Source: DASPJL01 sp035628645
Lineage (GTDB): Bacteria; Bacteroidota; Bacteroidia; Cytophagales; Cyclobacteriaceae
DNA length: 43,651 nt
Assembly (NCBI GenBank): GCA_035628645.1
Contig: DASPJL010000137.1
Coordinates: forward strand, 1 to 43,651
Direction: 5' to 3'
Shown in pieces: positions 23,986 to 32,621 of this stretch (positions are counted from its first letter, which is position 1; the number at the start of each line of letters is the position of its first letter). Both the position numbers and the translations under genes were made by a program. The notes beneath the pieces are model-generated. The model worked only from the letters and a program-made list of their open reading frames with translations. It was not told the origin of the DNA and made no database searches.

Positions 23986-25032
23986 ATGATGAAAAAAACA
24001 GGTACTCTATTTAGAGCTGGTAATTTATTCCTTTTACTATTAGCTCTTACAGCGCTTCAAAGTTGTGGCCTTTTCGGAGGAAGAGGCGGCGATAGTGAAG
24101 GGCAATTAACAGGTGTCCTCGGCAGAGAATATGAGGGTATGTCAATTCCTTACGGCATGGTCGAAATTCCGGGAGGAACATTTCATATGGGACAGGCAGA
24201 TCAAGATGTTCCGGTTACACAAATCAACATGAATAAGCAAGTTACCATCGGTCCATTCTATATGGATGACACCGAGATAACAAATAATGAATACAGGCAA
24301 TTCATGGTGGTAATGCTGACCGATTCGCTTGACGTATTAGGAGAAGAATATATTAAAGAAGAATTATATCCTGATACTACAGTATGGGTTAAGGACTTTA
24401 CACATCATATGGGTGATCCATTGATGGAGTATTATTACTGGCACCCGGCATTTGATGACTATCCTGTTGTTGGTGTTGACTGGCATGCTGCCAAATACTT
24501 CAGCCAATGGAGAACAATACATTTAAATACATACAGAGCAGGCCAAGGCGCCTGGGCATACCCTAACTTCAGATTGCCTTCCGAAGCAGAATGGGAATAT
24601 GCTGCAAGAGGCGGACGGGATATGGCTCCTTACCCATGGGGTGGTCCTTATATAAGGAATGCAAAAGGATGTATGTTAGCCAATTTTAAACCCGGAAGAG
24701 GGAACTATTACGATGACGGTTATAGTTATACTGCACCTGTAGGGGAATATTTTCCAAATGATTATGGTCTGTATGACATGGCTGGAAATGTTTCAGAATG
24801 GTGTGAAGATGCTTTCAACCCCGCATCAATGCCGCTTGTTTGGGACTTAAACCCAACCTTTTTCGACAATAACGAACCTAAAAAGGTAATAAGAGGTGGT
24901 TCCTGGAAAGACATTGCCTATTATCTTCAAACAGGTACAAGAACATTTGAGTATAAAGACTCAGCTCAAGCTTATTTAGGCTTTAGATGTGTTATGACTC
25001 ATCTTGGCAGATCGTCAGGATCAGAATTTTAA
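23986..25032 (+). CDS. gldK: Gliding/T9SS lipoprotein GldK
   Basis: 348 residues. The lipoprotein signal ends LQS-C with C27. The rest is an FGE/sulfatase-modifying-factor fold: MVEIPGGTFHMGQ, the DTEITNNEYRQF segment, RLPSEAEWEYAARGG, GLYDMAGNVSEWCEDAF, VIRGGSW and LGFRC. GldK forms an outer-membrane-facing ring with GldN in the periplasm. In true formylglycine-generating enzymes two cysteines follow the GGSW motif; here that stretch reads KDIAYYLQTGTR with no cysteine, so it is structural and not an oxidase. Two adjacent ATG codons (23986, 23989) could start it. It is the first gene of gldKLMN; gldL follows by 48 bp. Confidence 0.97.
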   Translation: MMKKTGTLFRAGNLFLLLLALTALQSCGLFGGRGGDSEGQLTGVLGREYEGMSIPYGMVEIPGGTFHMGQADQDVPVTQINMNKQVTIGPFYMDDTEITNNEYRQFMVVMLTDSLDVLGEEYIKEELYPDTTVWVKDFTHHMGDPLMEYYYWHPAFDDYPVVGVDWHAAKYFSQWRTIHLNTYRAGQGAWAYPNFRLPSEAEWEYAARGGRDMAPYPWGGPYIRNAKGCMLANFKPGRGNYYDDGYSYTAPVGEYFPNDYGLYDMAGNVSEWCEDAFNPASMPLVWDLNPTFFDNNEPKKVIRGGSWKDIAYYLQTGTRTFEYKDSAQAYLGFRCVMTHLGRSSGSEF

Positions 25033-25080
25033 AACAAATCATTAAACTTTATAACTTTTATAACTTTAAAAATTAATACA

Positions 25081-25884
25081 ATGAGCGCTAAAAAAGGTGG
25101 ATTCAGTGAATTTCTATTCAATACGATAATGCCCAAAATCTATGGTATTGGAGCAGCCATAGTAATTGTGGGAGCAATGTTTAAAATTATGCACTGGCCA
25201 GGTGCCGGAGCAATGCTAGTAGTAGGTCTTTCAACAGAAGCGATAATATTTTTATTTAGTGCTTTTCAACCAATGGCACATGAACCGGATTGGACTAGAG
25301 TTTATCCTGAGTTAGCAGATGATTTCCAGGGAGGACAAAGACGGGTTGAAGCGAAATCAGGTGGTGAATCCCCTACTAAAAAACTTGATCAAATGTTTTC
25401 AGAAGCTAAAATCGAGCCCGTACTTATAGATAGTTTAGGAAAAGGAATGAGATCTTTAACTGAAACTGTAGGAAAAATGAACAGTTTATCTGATGCTACA
25501 GTCGCTACAAGTGAGTATACCAAAAATGTAAAGGAAGCTTCTAAGTCTATTTTAGATCTAAATAAATCTTATTCCAATTCGGCTTTGGCAATGGAAGAAA
25601 TGACAAATGCTTCTAAAGATGCAAAAGACTACCATGTTCAAGTACAAGCGATAACTAAGAATTTAGGTTCTTTAAATGCTGTTTATGAAATGGAGCTTCA
25701 AGATGCCAATAGCCATCTAAAAGCGATGAATAAATTCTATGGCAGTCTTACAACGGCAATGGAAAGTATGTCAGAAGCCAGCAAAGACACGCAGCAATTT
25801 AAGAATGAATTGTCCACATTAACATCCAACCTTACTAACCTTAATAAGGTGTATGGCAACATGTTGTCGGCAATGAAGAACTAG
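25081..25884 (+). CDS. gldL: T9SS motor subunit GldL
   Basis: 267 residues. Two transmembrane helices at about 17-36 and 41-62, joined by the conserved KIMHWPGAGAML turn. The second carries STEAIIFLFS with a buried glutamate (E53) that matches the essential proton-path glutamate of GldL/PorL. The C-terminal ~190 residues are helical and cytoplasmic, with Ser/Ala/Lys/Met-rich repeats (for example SEASKDTQQF and TNASKDAKDY) that look like a coiled coil. GldL5-GldM2 converts proton-motive force into rotation for gliding and secretion, like MotAB/ExbBD. It starts 48 bp after gldK, and gldM follows 49 bp later. Both gaps are AT-rich with no visible terminator, so one transcript is likely. Confidence 0.97.
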   Translation: MSAKKGGFSEFLFNTIMPKIYGIGAAIVIVGAMFKIMHWPGAGAMLVVGLSTEAIIFLFSAFQPMAHEPDWTRVYPELADDFQGGQRRVEAKSGGESPTKKLDQMFSEAKIEPVLIDSLGKGMRSLTETVGKMNSLSDATVATSEYTKNVKEASKSILDLNKSYSNSALAMEEMTNASKDAKDYHVQVQAITKNLGSLNAVYEMELQDANSHLKAMNKFYGSLTTAMESMSEASKDTQQFKNELSTLTSNLTNLNKVYGNMLSAMKN

Positions 25885-25933
25885 TACCAATTATTCATAT
25901 TTATAACTTTAATATTAAATAAATTATAAAAGT

Positions 25934-27538
25934 ATGGCCGGAGGAAAAGAAACACCAAGGCAGAAGATGATTGGGATGATGTATCTAGTGCTAACTGCCC
26001 TGCTTGCTTTACAGGTTTCGTCTGCTATCATCGATAAGTTTACGTTACTTAATCAAAGTTTGGAAAGAGCCAATGTAGAGGCAGAAAAAACCAATTCAAA
26101 TGTAGTAAGAAGCATCCAGGCGACCGTTGAAAAGTCAGGAAACCGCCCCAAAGATGTGGCTGTTTTTACGGCTGCTCAAGAGGTAAAAAACAAGACCCAA
26201 CAATTTTTAGCTAGTTTAGAGGATGTAAAGCAAAAATTGATTACAAAATCTGGAGGACCAAATGAAGACAAGACAGGATTTGCTAATCCTAATGCAGAAT
26301 CAGAAGTAGAGGAATTAATGCTTGGAGGAAGCAAAAATGGTTTAGGTTACCAGTTAAAAGGATTATTAAATCAACATGTAGATTATCTAAATAAAATGGG
26401 CGAAGGCAAGATGAATTTTAAACCGCTTGCAATAGATCCCAAAGATGATCCTGACTTCAAAGACAGGGAGCAAAAAAACAAGGACTTTGCGGAAATAAAC
26501 TTTCAAGCTACGCCGTTAGTTGCTGCACTTGCCGTAATCAGTCAAAAGCAGGCTGAAATCACAAGGTATGAAGGTGAGGTTCTAAAACACTTAGCTTCAA
26601 AAGTAGGGGCTGAAGATGTAAAATTTGACAAAATCGTGGCAATGGTGAGACCAGAATCTAATGTAGTTGCCGCTGGTACAAAATATACCGCAGATATGTT
26701 TATAGCTGCTTCGTCAACTGGAATGATACCTACTATGAAAGTTAATGGTAAAGAAATTCCTGTAGATGGTGAAGGTATGGGTAAAGTTGAAATCCCCGCA
26801 ACTCCTGGTAATTACGATGAAAACTTCTTATCTAAAAGAACCTTTAAGGCGGAAATAACAGTAAATACACCTGCAGGTCCCAAAACTTATGATAATGAGA
26901 TAACATATTTTGTAGCTAAACCCGTTATCTCTATACAGTCCGCAGCACTTAGCGCTCTTTATATGGATTGTGGCAATGAGCTTAATGTTCAAGTGCCTGC
27001 TTTAGGAGCTTCTTACAATCCTTCTTTTTCCGTAAATGGAGGATCTCATATCCCTGGAAACAAAAAAGGCTTTGTAACAGTAGTTCCTACTGAAAGAGAA
27101 GTAAAATTAAGTGTAAGCAGCAACGGAAACTTGATTGAAACAGTGCCTTTCAAAGTAAAAGCTGTTCCAAGACCTGAAATAAAAGCTTTCAACGGCTCTA
27201 AAGAAGTAAACCTTAAAATGGGTGAAACTGCTTCAAGCCTAAGAAGCCTGAGATTAGAAGCTGTTGTTAGTGACGAAAGCTTCAAGCAAAACTTACCCAA
27301 AGATGCTCGTTACAGGGTAGTGGAATGGGAAGTTTCTCTGGCTAAAGGCTCAAGAGCAAAATTACAAAGAAGGGTTAATGACAACTCGGCTAATTTAAGT
27401 GACTTTGCAGCTCAGGCTCAACCTGGAGATCGTTTGGTTATAGAGATTAAGAAGGTACAAAGATTAAATTTCAGGGATAAAAGACTTGATGTTCCAATTA
27501 GTGCGAGTTCATCAATTATAACAATACCGTTAAATTAA
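25934..27538 (+). CDS. gldM: T9SS motor shaft GldM
   Basis: 534 residues. A single N-terminal transmembrane helix (about 13-33, MIGMMYLVLTALLALQVSSA) is preceded by the conserved AGGKETPRQK. It continues as a helical then beta-rich periplasmic rod of four domains (GldM N-terminal helical domain, two Ig-like domains, and the C-terminal domain ending ISASSSIITIPLN). GldM forms a dimer whose helix is threaded through the GldL pentamer; its far end touches the GldK-GldN ring. The length is close to the roughly 515 residues usual in the family. gldN follows by about 20 bp. Confidence 0.97.
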   Translation: MAGGKETPRQKMIGMMYLVLTALLALQVSSAIIDKFTLLNQSLERANVEAEKTNSNVVRSIQATVEKSGNRPKDVAVFTAAQEVKNKTQQFLASLEDVKQKLITKSGGPNEDKTGFANPNAESEVEELMLGGSKNGLGYQLKGLLNQHVDYLNKMGEGKMNFKPLAIDPKDDPDFKDREQKNKDFAEINFQATPLVAALAVISQKQAEITRYEGEVLKHLASKVGAEDVKFDKIVAMVRPESNVVAAGTKYTADMFIAASSTGMIPTMKVNGKEIPVDGEGMGKVEIPATPGNYDENFLSKRTFKAEITVNTPAGPKTYDNEITYFVAKPVISIQSAALSALYMDCGNELNVQVPALGASYNPSFSVNGGSHIPGNKKGFVTVVPTEREVKLSVSSNGNLIETVPFKVKAVPRPEIKAFNGSKEVNLKMGETASSLRSLRLEAVVSDESFKQNLPKDARYRVVEWEVSLAKGSRAKLQRRVNDNSANLSDFAAQAQPGDRLVIEIKKVQRLNFRDKRLDVPISASSSIITIPLN

Positions 27539-27558
27539 TAGCAACAAAACAGGTGGAT

Positions 27559-28401
27559 ATGAAAAAAGTTAGTTATGTGACCCTCTTATTGATTCTTATA
27601 GGGTTTACTTCAGATCTTAAAGCACAGGAAGCTGAAAATACTGATGATGGCTATAATGAATGGTCGGCAAAACACATTCATGAATCAGATATCATGTATA
27701 AACAGGAAATATGGAGAAGAATGGATTCCAGAGAGCCTATGAACCAACCCTATTATGCTTTCAATAATGAAATCACGAAACTAATTGTTGAAGCCGTAAA
27801 AGCGGGTACTTTGAGACCTTACTGGAGTGATTCCCTTAATAGGGAGATGTCTATAGATGAATTCAATGAGCGATTAATTCCTCCGGGAACAGATGAGCCA
27901 GGCGAAGCAGCTCCTGTTGAAGATTTATCAGGATGGGGTGATGCTGGCGCTGTTGATACTGCAACTGCTGCTCCAACCGGACCAATAAATTTCCTTCCCA
28001 GAGAAATAAGTGTTTTAGAGATAAAAGAGGATTTAATTTTTGACAAGAAAAGATCAAGAATGTATACTGACATTCAATCCATTAAATTAGTTGTTCCTGG
28101 GGAAAAGGTAGTTACCGGATTGGATATAAGCATTGCTACCTTTGCTTACAAAGATCTGGTTGAGCTTTTCAGAAGCAAACCCAAAGAAGCAATCTGGTTC
28201 AATAGAAAAAATAGCAGAGAACATAAGAATTATGCTGATGCTTTTGAATTAAGGTTATTTCATGCCAGGTTAATAAAGATTTCTAACCCCAATAATAATT
28301 TCATAGAGGACTTATATGAAAACAGAAGGAATGCGCTATTGGCATCAGAAGCTTTGGAGCAGGAACTAATGGAGTATGAACATAATCTATGGGAATATTA
28401 A
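27559..28401 (+). CDS. gldN: T9SS periplasmic ring protein GldN
   Basis: 280 residues from the ATG at 27559; a GTG six bases earlier is open but would only add two residues before the signal peptide MKKVSYVTLLLILIGFTSD, ending LKAQ. GldN partners GldK in the periplasmic ring. Conserved stretches are HESDIMYKQEIWRRMDSREP, FNNEITKLIVEAVKAGTLRP, and near the end GLDISIATFAYKDLVELFRS. Between about residues 113 and 149 there is a Pro/Ala/Gly/Asp-rich low-complexity linker (PPGTDEPGEAAPVEDLSGWG and on) that looks like an insert relative to my memory of the family. A strong terminator 21 bp downstream ends the operon. Confidence 0.95.
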   Translation: MKKVSYVTLLLILIGFTSDLKAQEAENTDDGYNEWSAKHIHESDIMYKQEIWRRMDSREPMNQPYYAFNNEITKLIVEAVKAGTLRPYWSDSLNREMSIDEFNERLIPPGTDEPGEAAPVEDLSGWGDAGAVDTATAAPTGPINFLPREISVLEIKEDLIFDKKRSRMYTDIQSIKLVVPGEKVVTGLDISIATFAYKDLVELFRSKPKEAIWFNRKNSREHKNYADAFELRLFHARLIKISNPNNNFIEDLYENRRNALLASEALEQELMEYEHNLWEY

Positions 28402-28422
28402 CAGTAAATTATATGTATTAAT

Positions 28423-28450
28423 AAAAAAGGAGGCAAAAGCCTCCTTTTTT
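28423..28450. terminator. Bidirectional terminator between gldN and uvrC
   Basis: A perfect 12-bp stem AAAAAAGGAGGC (28423-28434) pairs GCCTCCTTTTTT (28439-28450) around a four-A loop. A-run and T-run flank it, so it can end both the gldKLMN transcript and the reverse-strand sprE-PBP-uvrC transcript. Confidence 0.92.
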
Positions 28451-28489
28451 ATTATAATAATATCCTAAAAAGATCGAAACAATGAAACC

Positions 28490-30298
28490 TTACTCGTTCT
28501 CTTTAGGATTAAGCTGAATCAATAGCTTTCTTGCCCTGTCCATCCCTATCAGTTTTCCAACCTCTTCTACATCGGTTTCCTTTATTCTTTGAATAGTTTT
28601 ATAAGTTGACAGCAATTTATTTATAGTTTCCTTTCCTATTCCTTTTACGCCTTCCAATTGAGATTTAAGCCCTGCTTTGCTTCGTTTGTCTCTGTGAAAA
28701 TTGATCGCAAACCGATGGGCTTCATCCCTGATTCTTTGTAAAAGTCTCAACGACTCAGACTTCTTGTCTATGTGCAAAGGAATGGAATCATCAGGAAAAT
28801 ATAGTTCCTCTAATCTTTTGGCAATACCTATTATGGGAACCCTTCCATATATCTCCAGCGCTTTTAAGGCATCTACGGCCATTGATAACTGTCCTTTTCC
28901 TCCATCTACAACAATCAGATCAGGTAATGGTTGCTCTTCACTCAAAATCCTTTTATATCGCCGGTAAACCACTTCATACATAGAAGCAAAATCATTAGGT
29001 CCTTCTACTGATCTAATATTATAATGCCTGTAATCCTTTTTTGAAGGTCTGCCATTTTTAAAACACACCATTGAGGAAACCGGATTAGTCCCTTGAATAT
29101 TTGAATTATCAAAACATTCAATTGTCATCGGCAAGGAATTCATTCGCAAATCTTGCCCTAATTTTGTCAATATTCTGCTTGAGGCATCCTCTGACCTATT
29201 GTTGATAATTTCTTCTGATTTTTCCTTTTTATAATAGAGGGCATTTTTTAGAGAAAGCGCTATCAGCTTCCTTTTATCACCAATTTGTGGGACTGTAATA
29301 TTAAATTTTTCTATGGTAGTATCTACCGGAATATTCGTAATCACCTCCTTTGAAGTACTTTGCAATAATTCTCTGACTTCAATAATAGTCATTAAAAGAA
29401 TCTCATTCTCCGGTTCATCCAGCTTTCTTTTCACCTCGCGGGTCAAGGTTTGCGTAATGCTACCCTGAATGACTTTTAAGAAATTTACGTAAGCTGTATT
29501 TTCATCAGAGACAATAGTAAAAACCTCCAGGTCAGAAATAGCTGGATTCACAACCAGAGATTTACTCTGAAATCTCTCAACAAGATCTAGTTTTTCCTTA
29601 AAAGAATGTGCCTTTTCAAATTCCAGGTTGTTTGCATAGGTGTTCATCTTATCCTTGAAATAATTCCTGACTACGCCTAAATTGCCCTTTAAAATATGAT
29701 GAACATGAGCAATATCCTCGTCATATTCTTCTAATTTCTGCAAACCTTCGCAAGGTCCTTTACAATTACCAATATGATACTCCAGGCACACTTTAAATTT
29801 GCCCTCATTAATATTCTTATCGCTTAAATTAAGGTTACACGTTCGGATAGTATAAAGCTTCCTTATAAATTCCAAGACATTATTCATGGCCTTTACGCTT
29901 GCATAAGGTCCGTAATAAGTGCCTAAATCATGATTTAAAACCCGGGTAGCATATATTTTAGGAAAAGGCTCATTTGTAATGAGTATATAGGGATAGGATT
30001 TATCATCCTTTAGTTGAATGTTGTATTTTGGCTGGTGTTTCTTGATTAAGCTGTTTTCCAGCAGAAGGGCATCAAATTCAGAATTAACAATGGTAAACTC
30101 TATTTTGGCTATTTCTGATACTAACTTTAACGTTTTCCGGGTATTACTAGCACCTTTATTAAAGTAACTGCTCACCCGGTTTTTAATATTTTTTGCCTTT
30201 CCGACATAGATTAAGATACCATCTATGTTGAAAAATTTATAAATACCCGGCTCATTAGGAAGCTTAAGATCTAATATAGAACTATTCTTCAAAGACAT
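28490..30298 (-). CDS. uvrC: Excinuclease ABC subunit C
   Basis: 602 residues, normal size. UvrC makes both incisions in nucleotide excision repair. Domains in order: GIY-YIG nuclease (G18-I19-Y20, YVGKAKNIKNR at 31-41, catalytic E81 in LLLENSLIKKHQPKYN), a Cys-rich stretch around residues 150-180 (CNLN, CLEYHIGNCKGPCEG), a UVR helix pair near 205-235 that contacts UvrB, the C-terminal RNase H-like nuclease (ECFDNSNIQGTNPV, PDLIVVDGGKGQL, and the histidine in DEAHRFAINFHR), and a helix-hairpin-helix (GVKGIGKETINKLL). It starts 17 bp after the PBP stop on the same strand and is the last gene before a terminator, so repair depends on the envelope operon for expression. Confidence 0.97.
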   Translation of the reverse strand: MSLKNSSILDLKLPNEPGIYKFFNIDGILIYVGKAKNIKNRVSSYFNKGASNTRKTLKLVSEIAKIEFTIVNSEFDALLLENSLIKKHQPKYNIQLKDDKSYPYILITNEPFPKIYATRVLNHDLGTYYGPYASVKAMNNVLEFIRKLYTIRTCNLNLSDKNINEGKFKVCLEYHIGNCKGPCEGLQKLEEYDEDIAHVHHILKGNLGVVRNYFKDKMNTYANNLEFEKAHSFKEKLDLVERFQSKSLVVNPAISDLEVFTIVSDENTAYVNFLKVIQGSITQTLTREVKRKLDEPENEILLMTIIEVRELLQSTSKEVITNIPVDTTIEKFNITVPQIGDKRKLIALSLKNALYYKKEKSEEIINNRSEDASSRILTKLGQDLRMNSLPMTIECFDNSNIQGTNPVSSMVCFKNGRPSKKDYRHYNIRSVEGPNDFASMYEVVYRRYKRILSEEQPLPDLIVVDGGKGQLSMAVDALKALEIYGRVPIIGIAKRLEELYFPDDSIPLHIDKKSESLRLLQRIRDEAHRFAINFHRDKRSKAGLKSQLEGVKGIGKETINKLLSTYKTIQRIKETDVEEVGKLIGMDRARKLLIQLNPKENE

Positions 30299-30315
30299 AA
30301 TACTAATTTGTTCCC

Positions 30316-32604
30316 CTAAAAGGGACTACTAGGGGCAACGTAATTTGTGACAGAATCCTCCCCGACAACTTCAACTTTGTATCGATCACAATTAATTTTT
30401 TCAAGAACAGTCCTGCTTTTTGGCGCTGGAAACGGACCTCTGGTAATTCCTAACTCTTTGTCTTCATATACTTTCTTCATATACAACGCCCAAATCGGCA
30501 GTGCCATTCTGCTCCCCTGACCCAATGCTAATGTTCTGAAATGTATACTCCTGTCATCTCCTCCAACCCACACGCCCGTTACCAGGTCTTTTGTAAAACC
30601 CATGAACCATCCATCGGAATTGTTTTGAGTTGTGCCTGTCTTTGCCGCTACTTCATTTCCCTCAAGAAGGCCGTATCGGTGAAGTCCCATCCCTGATCCA
30701 TTTTTTTCCTGCGTTGCTCCCTGAAGCATGTAAATCATTAAATCGGCAGTTTCCTCATTAATAACCTCCCTGGTTTTTGGAACAAATTCCTGAAGCAGAT
30801 TCCCGTATTTATCCTCAATTTTCAATATAAAACTTGGCTGAACATATACCCCATTATTCAAAAAAGTATTGTATGCGCCAACCATATTATACACAGAAAC
30901 CTCTCCGGCCCCCAACACAACAGATGGTACAGCGGGAAGTGTTTCCCTATCAATTCCCAATCTGTCTGCCATATCTATTACAGCCTCCACTCCTACTTTA
31001 GTCAAAACATAAGCAGCAATGGTATTTAACGATTGGGCCATTCCTTGTCTGATCGTCATCTTTTCTCCAGTAGGCTCCGAGTCGCCATTTACCGGTGTCC
31101 ACGTTTCACCTGTTTCCAGGGCGATTGTAACAGGCAGATTATCTACTTCATAACAGGGATTGAATCCATTTTCCATAGCCGCTGCATATACAAAAGCTTT
31201 GAATGTAGAGCCCGTTTGCCTTTTTCCCTGATACACATGGTCATATTTAAAATACTTATGATTTATTCCGCCGACCCAAGCCTTAATTTGTCCATTTTTT
31301 GCCATGGACATCATTCCTGCATGAAGAAAATGCTTAAAATATCTTATAGAATCAATCGGGCTTAATACGGTGTCTATCTCTCCCTTCCAGGAAAAAACTT
31401 TCGTTTTTACGGGCGTAGACATTATTTTATTTATCTGCTTCTCGTCATCTCCATAAATTTCCTTAAGGGTACGATATCGCCCACTTCGCTTGACGGCCCT
31501 TTCAATGAAACCTTCAATTTCTTTATTCTTTTCATCCACCCATGGATTTCTTCCCTTCCAATGCTCAAAAAATTTCTCTTGCAACACACTCATATGCTCC
31601 TTAACAGCCTCCTCGGCGTACTTTTGCATCCGCGAATCAATGGTAGTATAAATTTTCAATCCGTCTCCATAAAGATCTATTCCCCTTTCATCACACCACC
31701 TCAACATTTGGTTTCTCACAACATGTCTGAAATATGTGGCATAACCTTTATTGTGGTTTTCAACATTATAGTCCAACTCAATGGGTAAAGTTTTTAGAGA
31801 ATCATATTGTGCTTCAGAAATAACATTGTATTTCCTCATTTTATAGAGCACAAAATTTCTTTTGTTTAATGAAAGGTCAGGATTTAATACAGGGTTGTAC
31901 CTGGTTGGTTTATTCACAAGCCCGACAAGCATCGCCGATTCCTGCAGGTTAAGATCTTGAGGTTCTTTACTAAAATAGGTTTTAGCTGCCACTTTTAATC
32001 CGAAGGAATTACTGCCAAAATCTACCGTATTAAGATACATCTTTAAAATTTCCTCTTTGGTATATCTATTCTCAAGTTTTATAGCGGTAATCCATTCTTT
32101 AGTCTTGATAATTACCATCTTCAACCCAGGAACATTTCCCAATTTACCTTTGTATTTTTCGCTTCTTGTATTAAATAAAGTTTTTGCCAATTGCTGCGTT
32201 ATTGTGCTCCCTCCTCCTGAACCTTCTTCGCCCAATAAAATAGACATTATTATTACCCTGAAAGTGCCTCGAAAATCTATTCCTGAATGTTTTTCGAAAT
32301 TAACATCCTCAGTTGCCTTTAAAGCGCCTATAAAAGAAGAAGGTATTTCATCGTAAGTTACCGGGCTTCTATTCTCCCTATAATATTTCCCCAATAAAAA
32401 ACCATCGGCAGAGTATAATTCAGACGCAACCTCATTTGAAGGATTCTCCAGCTCATGAAAGTTGGGTTGGGTACCAAAAAGATTTAATAAATTAATATTT
32501 ACACTATAAATAAAAAGTGCGAATAACAACAGTAAGGAAAAAAAACTTACCCAAAATATTTTGATTAGCTTAATATAAGGCAACAATTTGCTTTTTTTAG
32601 ACAT
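30316..32604 (-). CDS. Class A penicillin-binding protein (PBP1A-like)
   Basis: 762 residues. Bifunctional peptidoglycan synthase: one membrane anchor (about 15-36), a GT51 glycosyltransferase with catalytic glutamate E99 in the EDVNFEKHSGID motif and the GSTITQQLAK signature, then a transpeptidase with S466-TFK, S525-LN and K655-TGT, all intact. It polymerises glycan strands and cross-links them on the outer face of the inner membrane. A short Pro-rich tail ends the protein. It follows sprE by 17 bp and precedes uvrC by 17 bp on the same strand, so it is probably transcribed with them. Its partner lipoprotein activator is not evident here; sprE is the nearest outer-membrane lipoprotein. Start ATG at 32604 is clear. 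Confidence 0.97.
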   Translation of the reverse strand: MSKKSKLLPYIKLIKIFWVSFFSLLLLFALFIYSVNINLLNLFGTQPNFHELENPSNEVASELYSADGFLLGKYYRENRSPVTYDEIPSSFIGALKATEDVNFEKHSGIDFRGTFRVIIMSILLGEEGSGGGSTITQQLAKTLFNTRSEKYKGKLGNVPGLKMVIIKTKEWITAIKLENRYTKEEILKMYLNTVDFGSNSFGLKVAAKTYFSKEPQDLNLQESAMLVGLVNKPTRYNPVLNPDLSLNKRNFVLYKMRKYNVISEAQYDSLKTLPIELDYNVENHNKGYATYFRHVVRNQMLRWCDERGIDLYGDGLKIYTTIDSRMQKYAEEAVKEHMSVLQEKFFEHWKGRNPWVDEKNKEIEGFIERAVKRSGRYRTLKEIYGDDEKQINKIMSTPVKTKVFSWKGEIDTVLSPIDSIRYFKHFLHAGMMSMAKNGQIKAWVGGINHKYFKYDHVYQGKRQTGSTFKAFVYAAAMENGFNPCYEVDNLPVTIALETGETWTPVNGDSEPTGEKMTIRQGMAQSLNTIAAYVLTKVGVEAVIDMADRLGIDRETLPAVPSVVLGAGEVSVYNMVGAYNTFLNNGVYVQPSFILKIEDKYGNLLQEFVPKTREVINEETADLMIYMLQGATQEKNGSGMGLHRYGLLEGNEVAAKTGTTQNNSDGWFMGFTKDLVTGVWVGGDDRSIHFRTLALGQGSRMALPIWALYMKKVYEDKELGITRGPFPAPKSRTVLEKINCDRYKVEVVGEDSVTNYVAPSSPF

Positions 32605-32621
32605 CTCTCTTTCTAATTTGT

